This document shows, one piece after another, positions 16,994 to 24,188 of a stretch of 64,000 nucleotides of DNA. The DNA comes from CAILZL01 sp963791615. GTDB lineage: Bacteria > Pseudomonadota > Gammaproteobacteria > Steroidobacterales > Steroidobacteraceae. Both the position numbers and the translations under genes were made by a program. Numbering within the stretch: the stretch's first letter is position 1; every line of letters starts with the position of its first letter. The stretch is taken from the NCBI GenBank assembly GCA_963791615.1, contig CAWBTE010000005.1:434001-498000 (forward strand), read 5' to 3'. Below the pieces are notes generated by a model. That model was not told the origin of the DNA and searched no databases. It saw only the letters and a list, made by a program, of their open reading frames with translations.

Positions 16994-17476
16994 ATGCCCT
17001 CGTTCGATATTGTTTCCGAACTCAACCAGCACGAAGTCGCCAACGGTGTGGATCAGGCCAGCCGCGAGGTGGACACCCGCTTTGACTTTCGCGGCAGCGA
17101 TGCCAAATTCGAGCTCAAGGACAAAGTCATCACGCTCAGTGCGCAGACCGACTATCAGCTCAAGCAGATGCTGGAGATGCTGTCGCAACGTCTCGCCAAA
17201 CGCGGCATCGACGTCAAATGCATGCAGGTGGGCGACCCGGTCACTACGCTATCCACCGCCAAACAGGTCGTCACCTTGCGCGAAGGCATTGAGGGTGAAC
17301 TGGGCAAGAAAGTTCAGCGCCTGATCAAGGATTCAAAAATCAAGGTGCAAGCTGCCTTGCAGGACAAGCAGGTGCGTGTGACTGGCAAAAGCCGCGATGA
17401 TCTGCAAGCCATCATGGCGATGATAAAACGCGCAGAGCTCGACATGCCGGTGCAGTTCACCAATTTCCGCGACTGA
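16994..17476 (+). CDS. yajQ: YajQ family nucleotide-binding protein
   Basis: The 160-residue protein is the full length of the YajQ/DUF520 family, with MPSFDIVSELNQHEVANGVDQ at the start, FDFRGSDAKFELKDKVI, and the end VQFTNFRD. The ATG at 16994 is used; an upstream in-frame extension to 16973 is not family-like. YajQ homologues bind nucleotides, in some species cyclic di-GMP, and act with transcription regulators. It lies 22 bases before oxyR and may be co-transcribed with it. Confidence 0.95.
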   Translation: MPSFDIVSELNQHEVANGVDQASREVDTRFDFRGSDAKFELKDKVITLSAQTDYQLKQMLEMLSQRLAKRGIDVKCMQVGDPVTTLSTAKQVVTLREGIEGELGKKVQRLIKDSKIKVQAALQDKQVRVTGKSRDDLQAIMAMIKRAELDMPVQFTNFRD

Positions 17477-17498
17477 ATCCGGACGATCAGGAACATAT

Positions 17499-18395
17499 AT
17501 GAATCTGCGCGATCTGCGTTATCTGGTAGCACTCGCTGACACCAGACACTTCGGCAAGGCCGCCGTGCGTTGCCATGTCAGCCAGCCGACGCTGTCTGCC
17601 CAGCTGAAGAAGCTGGAGGAATATCTGGGCGTGGAACTGATTGAACGCCAGCCACGCCGGGTTGCACTGACGGAAATTGGCGAGCAAATTGTGGCGCGCG
17701 CCCGTCGCGTGGTAAATGACAGTGATGAGTTGCTGGCGCTGGCGCGCAGTCAACGCGATCCTTTCAGTGGCGGCTTGAAGCTGGCGTTGATTCCCACCAT
17801 TGGTCCCTATCTTCTGCCGCTGATTTCCCGGGCGCTGCGCAAGCAATTACCCAAACTGAAACTGATGTTGTACGAATATCAGACCGAACCCCTGTTGCAG
17901 GCCTTGCGTGCCGGTGACATCGACATGGGCGTGCTGGCCTTGCCGGTGCATGCCGATGGCGTGGAGACCTGCAAACTCTACGAAGAAGATTTCATGATCG
18001 CCTTGCCAAAGGGCCACCGTCTGGCCGAGAAGGCCAGCGTGAAGCTGGATGATCTGGCGGGTGATTCATTGCTGTTGCTGGAGGATGGCCACTGCATGCG
18101 TGACCAGGCGCTGGACATCTGTGGTCGCGCCGAACTCGACGAAGATCAGGACTATCGCGCCACCAGTCTGGAAACATTGCGGCAAATGGTCGCGGCCGGC
18201 ATGGGCGTGACACTGCTACCCAAACTGTCCACTCACGGACCGTTTGGCACCGAAAAGAGCGTACTCATCAAACCCTTCCCCAAACCCGCACCCACCCGTA
18301 ATGTCGGGGCGGTCTGGCGCAAGAGCAGTACGCGCAGCGCGGCGATCAAGTCAGTGTGTGACGTGATTGCGGGATGTATGGAAGAAAGGAAGTAG
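17499..18395 (+). CDS. oxyR: LysR-family peroxide sensor OxyR
   Basis: This is a 298-residue LysR regulator. Residues 1-60 form the winged helix (FGKAAVRCHVSQPTLSAQLK). The redox Cys pair falls exactly at residues 199 and 208 (EDGHCMRDQALDICGRAE), the positions and spacing of E. coli OxyR, so it should form the peroxide-induced disulfide. The C-terminal effector domain is complete. It activates peroxide defence genes, none of which are in this window. The stop is followed within three bases by an attC-like site, so accessory DNA was added right behind this gene. Confidence 0.95.
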   Translation: MNLRDLRYLVALADTRHFGKAAVRCHVSQPTLSAQLKKLEEYLGVELIERQPRRVALTEIGEQIVARARRVVNDSDELLALARSQRDPFSGGLKLALIPTIGPYLLPLISRALRKQLPKLKLMLYEYQTEPLLQALRAGDIDMGVLALPVHADGVETCKLYEEDFMIALPKGHRLAEKASVKLDDLAGDSLLLLEDGHCMRDQALDICGRAELDEDQDYRATSLETLRQMVAAGMGVTLLPKLSTHGPFGTEKSVLIKPFPKPAPTRNVGAVWRKSSTRSAAIKSVCDVIAGCMEERK

Positions 18396-18397
18396 GG

Positions 18398-18484
18398 GAT
18401 TAACGCCCGCGTTCAGCGGGCGGACGATGAGGTCGTGAAGTAAGCATTTATCCATATCCGTCCCGCTGCAACGAGATGTTAGGT
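18398..18484 (-). mobile_element. attC-like integron recombination site
   Basis: On the minus strand the site opens with ACCTAAC, a perfect RYYYAAC box (18484-18478), and closes with GTTAATC (18404-18398), a slightly degenerate GTTRRRY. Between them, CTCGTTGCAGCGGGACGG near one end pairs with CCGCCCGCTGAACGCGGGC near the other, with an unpaired base in the left arm, as in attC sites. The sequence style (AACATCTCGTTGCAGCGG ... GCTGAACGCGGGCGTTA) is common among chromosomal integron attC sites. It lies downstream of the minus-strand gene at 18636-19266 and directly after the oxyR stop. Confidence 0.6.
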
Positions 18485-18635
18485 ACCACGGCGATGACGT
18501 TGACGATATGGTCACTTGTTTCTCGGATGGAACAATCCGGAAGACGTTCTTGTTCTTAGCCGGCGCAGGAGCAGCCGCCACAACGAGAAGACCTGACTCG
18601 AGCGACCTAACAAGTCTCCAATGGTCACGCCAGTC

Positions 18636-19266
18636 TCAAGACCAGTCCCTCAACCGTAGGTAGAGATTCGCCTTCCAGAGTCGATGCTGGCTTTGGAGCT
18701 CCCATATATGGCGGGCGCACTTGAGAGCATGATCGCTTGAATACATGAACGCCAACTGGAGCTGATGAGCTGTCCACTTGTAGTTAGATTGCCGAAACCT
18801 AGCTATCAACTCCGCCAACGTGAATCCAGCTGATGCAGTTAATAAGAACCCCATAGCGAGCATGCAAATACTCCGCGACCAGTGGTGAAATGACGGTGTT
18901 CGGGAGGAAGCAGATTGCTGCCGGTACAATTCCTAGAAGCGCTGAATAGCGAGCCCACGTCTCGATGCTCTTCGGATCGGCACCAGTTCGTGCGTTATCC
19001 ACTATGGCAGAGAAAGCCATGACAACTGCCAGTGTTGTGACCACAGAGCCTGCCTTCGCGATCTGCGCGTAGCTCAGCAGATCGACGACCCACGGCGCCC
19101 CGAGGGTTGAGAAGTATGTCTTCATGTAGGAAAGGCCGATCAGATAAGAGACGGCGACAAAGCCGCTGACTGCGCCGCCGATCTTAAGGGCAGGCGCAAT
19201 TGCAGCGGCCGAGATCATTTCGATGACCTTCGGAGGAATGGCCTTAGGTGACTCGCCATCGCTCAT
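18636..19266 (-). pseudogene. Cassette-borne membrane protein, one frameshift
   Basis: Two frames join at the run of four C at 18849-18852: dropping one base gives HARYGFLLTASAGFTLAEL and a product of about 209 residues. The start is ATG 19266, seven bases from the GTTGGGT box of the upstream leader, typical for a first integron cassette. It has several hydrophobic segments (IGGAVSGFVAVSYLIG, GSVVTTLAVVMAFSAIV, YSALLGIVPAAICFLP), so it is a membrane protein of unknown role. After the TGA at 18636 the same frame stays open and protein-like to the attC region (LLVVAAAPAPAKNKN), so the stop may be premature. No known family is evident. Confidence 0.5.
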
Positions 19267-19272
19267 CGTGGT

Positions 19273-19402
19273 ACCCAACGTGTTTTATTCAGTCTGGATA
19301 ACAACATGGCTGCAAGATAACATGGGCAATGCTTATCCACTAAGTCTCTGTGACGATTGATGTTTTGCCGGATTCTGCCGGATAACACCAGTATAAAAAT
19401 CA
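19273..19402 (-). repeat. Cassette leader repeat, copy A (attI-like)
   Basis: About 130 bases are clearly similar to 23979-24107. Shared blocks on the plus strand include TGTTTTAT, CTGGATAA, GGCAATGCTTA, TAAGTC and GGATAACACCAGTAT/GGGTAACACCAGTAT. On the minus strand each copy ends in a GTTRRRY heptamer (here GTTGGGT, 19279-19273) directly before a minus-strand cassette gene. That is where an integron attI site sits relative to its first cassette. No integrase gene is adjacent. The repeat is seen directly; the attI role is inferred. Confidence 0.55.
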
Positions 19403-19428
19403 AGGTACATAACTGCGTTTTCCACCCT

Positions 19429-19543
19429 CTATCTCGCTGCTGGCAACGCCGCACGCTTCAAGGTCTGATCAATCTTAGTCTGCCAGCCGGAGCCGGTGGC
19501 TTTGTAAAAACTGATGACCTCGGGTGACGAACGAAGTGACACC
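19429..19543 (-). pseudogene. BrnA-like antitoxin, C-terminal remnant
   Basis: The minus strand encodes SLRSSPEVISFYKATGSGWQ then TKIDQTLKRAALPAAR and a stop. The pattern R-x-SPEV followed by F-K-x-TG-x-GWQT-x-I-D is the C-terminal signature of BrnA-type antitoxins. Only about 37 codons remain and there is no start. It lies directly downstream of the ParE-like toxin gene, so the parDE module seems to have replaced or displaced an older module. Confidence 0.5.
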
Positions 19544-19544
19544 C

Positions 19545-19841
19545 CTATTCGAGCACGTACCCCGCTTCCCGCTGATGTCGCAGCGCAAGAATCAGAACCA
19601 CATCCTGCGCTTCTTCATAACTGTACAGCGCCACATAGCCGGTCTTGCCACGCGAAATGATGAGTTCGCGCAGGTCATGTTCAATGGGGCGTCCAATCAA
19701 TGGATGATTGCCGAGAATCTTTACCGCCTCAACGATGACATCCACTGTTTTCAGCGCGGCAGCTGGCGCTTCGTCTCGCAGAAAATCCGCCAGACGTTCC
19801 GTGTCCGCCAATGCTCGCGCGGAGTAAATCAGGCGCGCCAA
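19545..19841 (-). CDS. ParE/RelE-family toxin
   Basis: The 98-residue protein has the RelE/ParE fold: LIYSARALADTERLADFLRD at the start, AVKILGNHPLIGRPIEHDLRELII in the middle and GYVALYSYEEAQDVVLILALRHQREAGY at the end, with the conserved Arg and His of the ParE group near the C-terminus. ParE toxins inhibit DNA gyrase; other family members cut mRNA. The gene overlaps the end of its antitoxin by 13 bases. Confidence 0.88.
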   Translation of the reverse strand: MARLIYSARALADTERLADFLRDEAPAAALKTVDVIVEAVKILGNHPLIGRPIEHDLRELIISRGKTGYVALYSYEEAQDVVLILALRHQREAGYVLE

Positions 19842-20113
19842 GCTTTGGCTCTCGGCCTAGTGACCGTTTTGCGCTGTGCCCGCGCGCGCAGGTAGGCATG
19901 TACCTCATCGGCTGCGTAGCCCTTGCCTGATTTAAGCGTTTCCGTCCTTGCCAGTTGTGCATCGGCAATCAGGCTGGCCCGCTTGTCTGCGGCCACAGCA
20001 GCACTACGTATGGCATCAACCATGAAAGCATGGGCGGTGATGCCTTGCTGCCTGGCTACGGTTGCAGCGAGTTTCTTTACGTCTTCCGGAAGCTTCAGCG
20101 AGGTGGTCGTCAT
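19829..20113 (-). CDS. Ribbon-helix-helix antitoxin of the ParE-like toxin
   Basis: The protein is 94 residues from the ATG at 20113 (MTTTSLKLPEDVKKLAATVA). The N-terminus is a ribbon-helix-helix DNA-binding domain (TSLKLPEDVKKLAATVARQQ, AHAFMVDAIRSAA) and the basic C-terminal tail should wrap the toxin. The frame is open 48 codons further upstream, but that part is not family-like. Direct TCAAGT repeats just upstream may be its operator. Antitoxin precedes toxin, with overlapping genes. Confidence 0.85.
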   Translation of the reverse strand: MTTTSLKLPEDVKKLAATVARQQGITAHAFMVDAIRSAAVAADKRASLIADAQLARTETLKSGKGYAADEVHAYLRARAQRKTVTRPRAKAWRA

Positions 20114-20121
20114 CGGTGTAC

Positions 20122-20136
20122 TCAAGTCAGTCAAGT
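20122..20136. promoter_or_regulatory. Direct TCAAGT repeats before the ribbon-helix-helix antitoxin
   Basis: TCAAGT occurs at 20122-20127 and 20131-20136, nine bases apart, about ten bases upstream of the antitoxin start. Ribbon-helix-helix repressors bind tandem short half-sites of this kind. The operator role is inferred. Confidence 0.35.
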
Positions 20137-20448
20137 GACACCATGGTAGCACCGGATAGATCCGGTACAAGCGTCGGGACCCGGGACATGCCACAGAACC
20201 GCCTGCTACCCCTTGCGCCCGGCCCCGGACCACTGCTAGATTCCGGCCATGCGTCACTTCCAGTCAACGAACATTCTTCCATCGCCCCGTCGCGGCGGTT
20301 CGTTGCTGGGTGCGCGCCTGCACCTGCGTCGCTAGACGCACAGCAAATACCTTGCGACCGCATTGCGCGGCGCCCACCCTCCGATCCAGTTATTCCGTTT
20401 TGATGCCGCAGCCATATTCCATTTGATTTGCCTGCGCGGGAGAAACCC
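20137..20448. other. Upstream region of leuA with a possible leader ORF
   Basis: This interval holds the leuA promoter region and the back of the antitoxin promoter. An ATG at 20249 opens a 28-codon frame ending in TAG at 20335, with four Leu codons in its last ten sense positions (LLGARLHLRR). Leucine operons are sometimes controlled by Leu-rich leader peptides, but I see no clear terminator hairpin with a T-run between 20335 and the leuA start, so attenuation is unproven. Nothing else is recognisable. Confidence 0.3.
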
Positions 20449-22152
20449 ATGTTGAAGCAGCCCAGTTTGAAATATCAGCCTTTCGCGCCGATCCACTTGC
20501 CCGACCGCAAGTGGCCCAATGCCGTCATCCATAACTCGCCCATGTGGTGCAGCGTTGATCTGCGCGATGGCAATCAGGCGTTGATCGAGCCCATGGACGC
20601 ACAGCGCAAGCTGCAAATGTTCGAGCTGCTGGTGAAAACCGGCTTCAAGGAAATTGAAGTGGGCTTCCCCGCTGCATCACAGACCGATTTTGATTTTGTC
20701 CGGCACATTATCGACAACGACCTGATTCCCCCGGACGTGACCATTCAGGTGCTGACCCAGGCGCGCGCCGAACTGATTGCCCGTTCCTTTGAAGCGCTGC
20801 GTGGCGCGCGGCGCGCCATCATGCACCTGTACAACTCCACTTCCACTGTGCAGCGTCGCGTGGTGTTCAACCTCGACATGCCCGGGATTATTGATATTGC
20901 TGTTCGGGGTGCGGAGTGCGTACTGCAACAGGCGCAGCAACAGCCGGATACCGACTGGGTGTTCCAGTACAGCCCGGAAAGTTTTACCGGCACCGAGCTG
21001 GAGTTCGCAGTGGAAATCTGCAATGCAGTCAATGCCGTGTGGCAACCGACGCCTGAGCGCAAGGTGATCCTGAATCTTCCCGCAACAGTGGAGATGGCCA
21101 CGCCCAATGTGTATGCCGATCAAGTGGAATGGTTCTGCCGTCATATCAGGCAACGCGACAGCCTGATCATCTCGGTGCATCCACACAATGATCGCGGCAC
21201 CGCCGTTGCCGCAGCCGAGCTGGCGCTGATGGCGGGCGCAGATCGCATTGAAGGCACGTTATTCGGCAATGGCGAACGCACCGGCAATGTGGATGTGGTG
21301 ACACTGGCGATGAATCTGTATACGCAGGGCATTCATCCGCAACTGGATTTCTCCAACATCAATGAAGCCGCGCGCACCGTGGAGCACTGCAATCAGCTGC
21401 CCATTCATCCACGTCATCCCTATGTGGGCGATCTGGTATTCACCGCGTTTTCCGGCTCGCATCAGGATGCCATCAAAAAAGGCTTTGCCGCACGCAAGGA
21501 TGGCGATCTGTGGGAAGTGCCTTACCTGCCCATTGATCCCCGCGATCTGGGGCGCACTTACGAGTCAGTGATTCGCGTCAACAGCCAGTCCGGCAAGGGT
21601 GGCATCGCCTACCTGCTGGAGCGCGACTACGATCTGGTGCTGCCGCGTCGTTTGCAGATTGAATTCAGCCGCACCGTACAGGAAGTCACGGACAACACCG
21701 GCAAGGAACTGAGTGCCGCGGAAATCTGGGCATTGTTTGAACGCGAGTACCTGAAGCAGGATGCTGCCTATGAGTATCGTTCACACCAGCTGGTCACGGC
21801 CCAGGATGGCAGTGACAACGAAAAACTGGCTATCAAACTCAGCTACCGTGGTCAGGGCGCGGTTTTCAATGGCAGTGGCAATGGCCCCATCAATGCGCTG
21901 ATTGATGCGCTCGGCCTGCAATGCGATGTGCTGTCCTATGAAGAACGCTCCATGGGCAGCGGCAGCAATGCCAAAGCGGTAGCCTTCGTGGAAATCACCA
22001 CCCCCGCACGCATCACGCTGTTTGGCGTGGGCATGCACGGCAACATTGTCAGCGCTTCGCTGGTCGCTGTATTGAGTGCGGTGAACCGGGCGTTCAGGCA
22101 AGGCGCGTTGAGTGACGCCATGCCGGTGGCGAGTGCGAGCGTGGGCAGCTGA
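20449..22152 (+). CDS. leuA: 2-isopropylmalate synthase
   Basis: This 567-residue enzyme condenses 2-oxoisovalerate with acetyl-CoA, the first step of leucine synthesis. The start is ATG 20449, after GGGAG. The TIM barrel shows WCSVDLRDGNQALIEPM, GFPAASQTDFDFVR, STVQRRVVF and the metal-binding HPHNDRGTAVAAAELALMAG. The C-terminal LeuA allosteric domain (about 430-567) has GQGAVFNGSGNGPINALIDAL and carries leucine feedback control. The length and the N-terminus (YQPFAPIHLPDRKWP) match the long type found in actinobacteria and some proteobacteria. No other leu gene is adjacent. Confidence 0.96.
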   Translation: MLKQPSLKYQPFAPIHLPDRKWPNAVIHNSPMWCSVDLRDGNQALIEPMDAQRKLQMFELLVKTGFKEIEVGFPAASQTDFDFVRHIIDNDLIPPDVTIQVLTQARAELIARSFEALRGARRAIMHLYNSTSTVQRRVVFNLDMPGIIDIAVRGAECVLQQAQQQPDTDWVFQYSPESFTGTELEFAVEICNAVNAVWQPTPERKVILNLPATVEMATPNVYADQVEWFCRHIRQRDSLIISVHPHNDRGTAVAAAELALMAGADRIEGTLFGNGERTGNVDVVTLAMNLYTQGIHPQLDFSNINEAARTVEHCNQLPIHPRHPYVGDLVFTAFSGSHQDAIKKGFAARKDGDLWEVPYLPIDPRDLGRTYESVIRVNSQSGKGGIAYLLERDYDLVLPRRLQIEFSRTVQEVTDNTGKELSAAEIWALFEREYLKQDAAYEYRSHQLVTAQDGSDNEKLAIKLSYRGQGAVFNGSGNGPINALIDALGLQCDVLSYEERSMGSGSNAKAVAFVEITTPARITLFGVGMHGNIVSASLVAVLSAVNRAFRQGALSDAMPVASASVGS

Positions 22153-22169
22153 ACGTTTCACATGAGAAG

Positions 22170-22193
22170 CTCACCCCGGCTTGCCGGGGTGAG
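22170..22193 (+). terminator. leuA: Strong hairpin after leuA
   Basis: CTCACCCCGGC and GCCGGGGTGAG are perfect 11-bp arms with a 2-base loop, starting 17 bases after the leuA stop. There is no T-run behind it, so it is either a weak intrinsic terminator or an RNA-stabilising hairpin. Confidence 0.45.
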
Positions 22194-22252
22194 TACTCTC
22201 GTTGGGCGTCACCGCCTCAGACCGACTCCGCCTTGCGGCAAAGCATCAAACA

Positions 22253-22279
22253 TCACTTCAACCATCCTTGAACCGAGGA
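22253..22279. repeat. Direct repeat flanking the GFA gene, 3' copy
   Basis: TCACTTCAACCATCCTTGAACCGAGG at this position matches TCACTTCAACTATCTTGAACCGAGG at 22708-22733 in the same orientation, with only a few differences. The two copies bracket the GFA-family gene at 22283-22681, one touching its stop codon and one lying 26 bases before its start. Confidence 0.7.
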
Positions 22280-22282
22280 TCG

Positions 22283-22681
22283 CTACAAGTGTGCGCAGTA
22301 TTCCGGCGGCGCAAAACGATCATTGATGCCGTCCACACAGGTGACAGGAATACGCGATAGCTCCTCCTCCGATATCCCTTCCAGACAGCCGATATTGACA
22401 CCATACATCTTGCCGATCGGCGTTTCGGTTCCCACCCCGAAAGCGCGCACCCCACAGTGCTTGCAGAAGTAGTGTTGATTCTTGCGGGTGTTGAACAGGT
22501 ACTGAGTCAGCTCCGGCTCACCTGACAGAAGGCGAAAAGCTTCCGGCCTGGCCACGGCCGGCCAGAAACGCGTGCGCCGGCAAATCGAACAGTTGCAACG
22601 AAACGAAGACTGAGTCAGATCGAGATCAGCCTCGAACTGAATGGCGCCACAGTGACAGCGGCCGCGATAAGTTTTGAGCAT
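22283..22681 (-). CDS. GFA-family (CENP-V/S-(hydroxymethyl)glutathione) zinc protein
   Basis: The 132-residue protein starts at ATG 22681 (MLKTYRGRCHCGAIQFEADL). It holds the conserved Cys set of the glutathione-dependent formaldehyde-activating family: C-H-C-G, then CNCSICRRT, then YFCKHCGVRAFG. These ligate two zinc ions. The upstream in-frame extension to 22876 is translated transposable-repeat sequence and is not part of the gene. Family members differ in substrate and most are uncharacterised. Direct repeats flank the gene. Confidence 0.85.
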   Translation of the reverse strand: MLKTYRGRCHCGAIQFEADLDLTQSSFRCNCSICRRTRFWPAVARPEAFRLLSGEPELTQYLFNTRKNQHYFCKHCGVRAFGVGTETPIGKMYGVNIGCLEGISEEELSRIPVTCVDGINDRFAPPEYCAHL

Positions 22682-22707
22682 GCTGGATGTTCCGGTGATT
22701 GGGGTTG

Positions 22708-22733
22708 TCACTTCAACTATCTTGAACCGAGGG
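22708..22733. repeat. Direct repeat flanking the GFA gene, 5' copy
   Basis: This is the partner of 22253-22279. It lies between the GFA start and the MITE-like element at 22757. Confidence 0.7.
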
Positions 22734-22756
22734 CCTCTGCTATCTGCAATACCTTC

Positions 22757-22890
22757 TAGGGAAGCTCTGAATGAATCGAATCTGTCATTTACCGCAGCAA
22801 GAAATCTTGCATGTGCTTGATATGCAAAAGCCTCAAACACGGAAAGATTTCTCGCTACGCTCGAAATGACATTCATTCAGAGCTTCCTTA
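22757..22890. mobile_element. MITE-like element, copy 1
   Basis: The ends are inverted repeats of about 18 bases (GGAAGCTCTGAATGAAT and ATTCATTCAGAGCTTCC), each bordered by TA. The interior holds GAAATCTTGCATGTGC and GAAAGATTTCTCGCTACGC. A second copy lies inverted at 25225-25358. There is no coding capacity. TA at both ends suggests TA target duplication, as for Tc1/mariner or IS630-type elements. The right end sits in the R' box of the attC-like site at 22886-22975. Confidence 0.7.
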
Positions 22891-22975
22891 ACGCTGCTGA
22901 TAAGCCGACGCGAAAGAGTATAGCGATTGAGCGGTCGGACGACCGGAGGGAGTGAACTTGATTGGCTGGTTAGGC
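22886..22975 (-). mobile_element. attC-like site, interrupted by a MITE at its R' box
   Basis: On the minus strand it begins with a perfect GCCTAAC box (22975-22969) that contains the TAA stop of the GNAT gene, then CAGCCAATCAAGTTC and a GGTCG/CGACC hairpin. It ends CGGCTTATCAGCAGCGTTA. The expected last bases of GTTRRRY are replaced by the end of the MITE-like repeat, as if that element inserted at the TA of the R' box. The cassette gene stop inside GCCTAAC is a usual integron feature. Confidence 0.5.
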
Positions 22976-23470
22976 CCGCCCATGAGCCAGCTCTTGAATT
23001 GCAGTTTCGCCGAGACGAACAAGCTTGGCCTTTCCGGAGATAGTGGCACCGATGCTCTTATAGAACTTGATTCCCCGCTCGTTGAAGCCTGACACATGCC
23101 AGTCTACGCGGCCACAGCCGCCGTCATGAGCGATCTGGCACAGCCGCTCCATGAGTTTTCGACCAATGTTCCGGCTTCGATACTCTTCATAGACGTAGAG
23201 GTCATCAAGCCATAGACCGGGTTTGGCGATGAAGCTTGAGAAGATTGAATAGTAGGTGGCCATGCCGACCAGTTTTCCATCGACTTCAGCAACCAGCGCG
23301 TGCGCCAGGGTGGCCGCTCGGCGAAGATGGCTTCGTGAAGCGTGGGAGACCGATCGCGCGTAGAGATTCGGGGCATACCAGTCATTCATCGAACTCGTGC
23401 TTTCGCCTAGGAGCAAAAGAGCAAAGAGCTGAGGAATTTCGGACTGCGGAGGAGTCAACGTGATTGGCAT
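22970..23470 (-). CDS. GNAT-family N-acetyltransferase
   Basis: This is a 166-residue acetyltransferase. The acetyl-CoA loop appears as YVYEEYRSRNIGRKLMERLC, preceded by LVGMATYYSIFSSFIAKPGLWLDDL and followed by GRVDWHVSGFNERGIKFYKSIGA. This layout resembles the PA4026/SpeG-like group that acetylates small amines or peptides; the substrate here is unknown. The gene starts nine bases after the previous cassette gene stops. Its own stop lies within an attC-like box, so it looks like an integron-cassette gene. Confidence 0.88.
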   Translation of the reverse strand: MPITLTPPQSEIPQLFALLLLGESTSSMNDWYAPNLYARSVSHASRSHLRRAATLAHALVAEVDGKLVGMATYYSIFSSFIAKPGLWLDDLYVYEEYRSRNIGRKLMERLCQIAHDGGCGRVDWHVSGFNERGIKFYKSIGATISGKAKLVRLGETAIQELAHGRA

Positions 23471-23479
23471 GTTAGGATT

Positions 23480-23964
23480 TTATTTCTCTGCGATTGAGTC
23501 CCAACGTTCCAAGTACTCGCCAATGCTCCAGCCGCTGAACGACATACGTGGCGGTAGGTGTACCGTTCTTACTTTGTTGTCTTTGTGCGCTTGCCCCTTA
23601 GCACCCGGTGACTTTAGCCAAAGCTGATGACCTCTGCAACATGCTTCGCCATGACTGCAGCTGGGATAATGTAGTACTGAAAAGTTGACTTTAATGGCTT
23701 CGGAATTTCGCAGAACCCAGAAAAAGTTTGCTCCGAAATTTCTCTGGGCTTTCATGCCAACGCTACATGTTCTATTGCCAGGGACAAATGTCTTGACTTG
23801 AAGTATGTACGAATTTTGTTCCGTCAATGTTGCTGCACAAGATGTCTGTATTGGGTGTGTTTCCAAGAGCTGACAACAGCCGAGTAGCCTCGACGGCACA
23901 GCTCGCCTGCGACAAAAGAATTGGCTGAGCGTGTACCCCGACTGCTTTTGTCTTTATCGGACAC
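23480..23964 (-). pseudogene. PD-(D/E)xK-like nuclease family cassette gene, several frameshifts
   Basis: Joining frames gives a coherent protein of about 160 residues. It starts at GTG 23964 (SDKDKSSRGTRSANSFVAGE, then LCRRGYSAV), continues ALGNTPNTDILCSNIDGTKF and QVKTFVPGNRTCSVG, then FFWVL, YYIIPAAVMAKHVAE and HQLWLKSPGAKGQ, and ends in SIGEYLERWDSIAEK. The Asp in NTDIL and the later QVK fit the D...(E/Q)xK pattern of restriction-endonuclease-like folds. At least four single-base shifts are needed. The last two nearly cancel, so a frame stays open from 23899 to 23480 but misreads about 20 residues. It follows the leader repeat copy B. Confidence 0.45.
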
Positions 23965-23978
23965 GATGATGTGCTACT

Positions 23979-24107
23979 GCCTAACTTGTTTTATAAGTGC
24001 TGGATAAAACCAGCGTTGAGAGATAACACCGGCAATGCTTAACAAATAAGTCCATGTCGCGGCTCATGATTGTTGGTTTTTTGCTGGGTAACACCAGTAT
24101 CAACAAG
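23979..24107 (-). repeat. Cassette leader repeat, copy B (attI-like)
   Basis: This is the partner of 19273-19402, alignable over its whole length. On the minus strand it ends in GTTAGGC (23985-23979), a perfect GTTRRRY box, 15 bases before the GTG of the nuclease-like cassette gene. Two independent islands sharing the same leader in the same position argues that the leader is functional. No integrase gene is found between it and the CBS gene. Confidence 0.55.
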
Positions 24108-24188
24108 TCCCTTCAGAGCGGGCTGCAAGCTTGGCTTGGTGGGCGGACAAAAAGCCCTCACTCTCCCGCAACCGGGGGAGGGAATGGC

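Noticed and set aside
18604..18610. GTTAGGT box as a second attC
   Set aside because: No matching RYYYAAC box or folded arms lie at the right distance, and the bases read as coding sequence continuous with the membrane protein gene.
22682..22876. N-terminal extension of the GFA gene
   Set aside because: The extra residues are translated MITE and flanking repeat; the family start at 22681 is clear.
24148..24182. Hairpin-like CTCTCCCGCAACCGGG segments here and at 56127-56155
   Set aside because: Short and common intergenic motif in proteobacteria; too little structure to call a feature.
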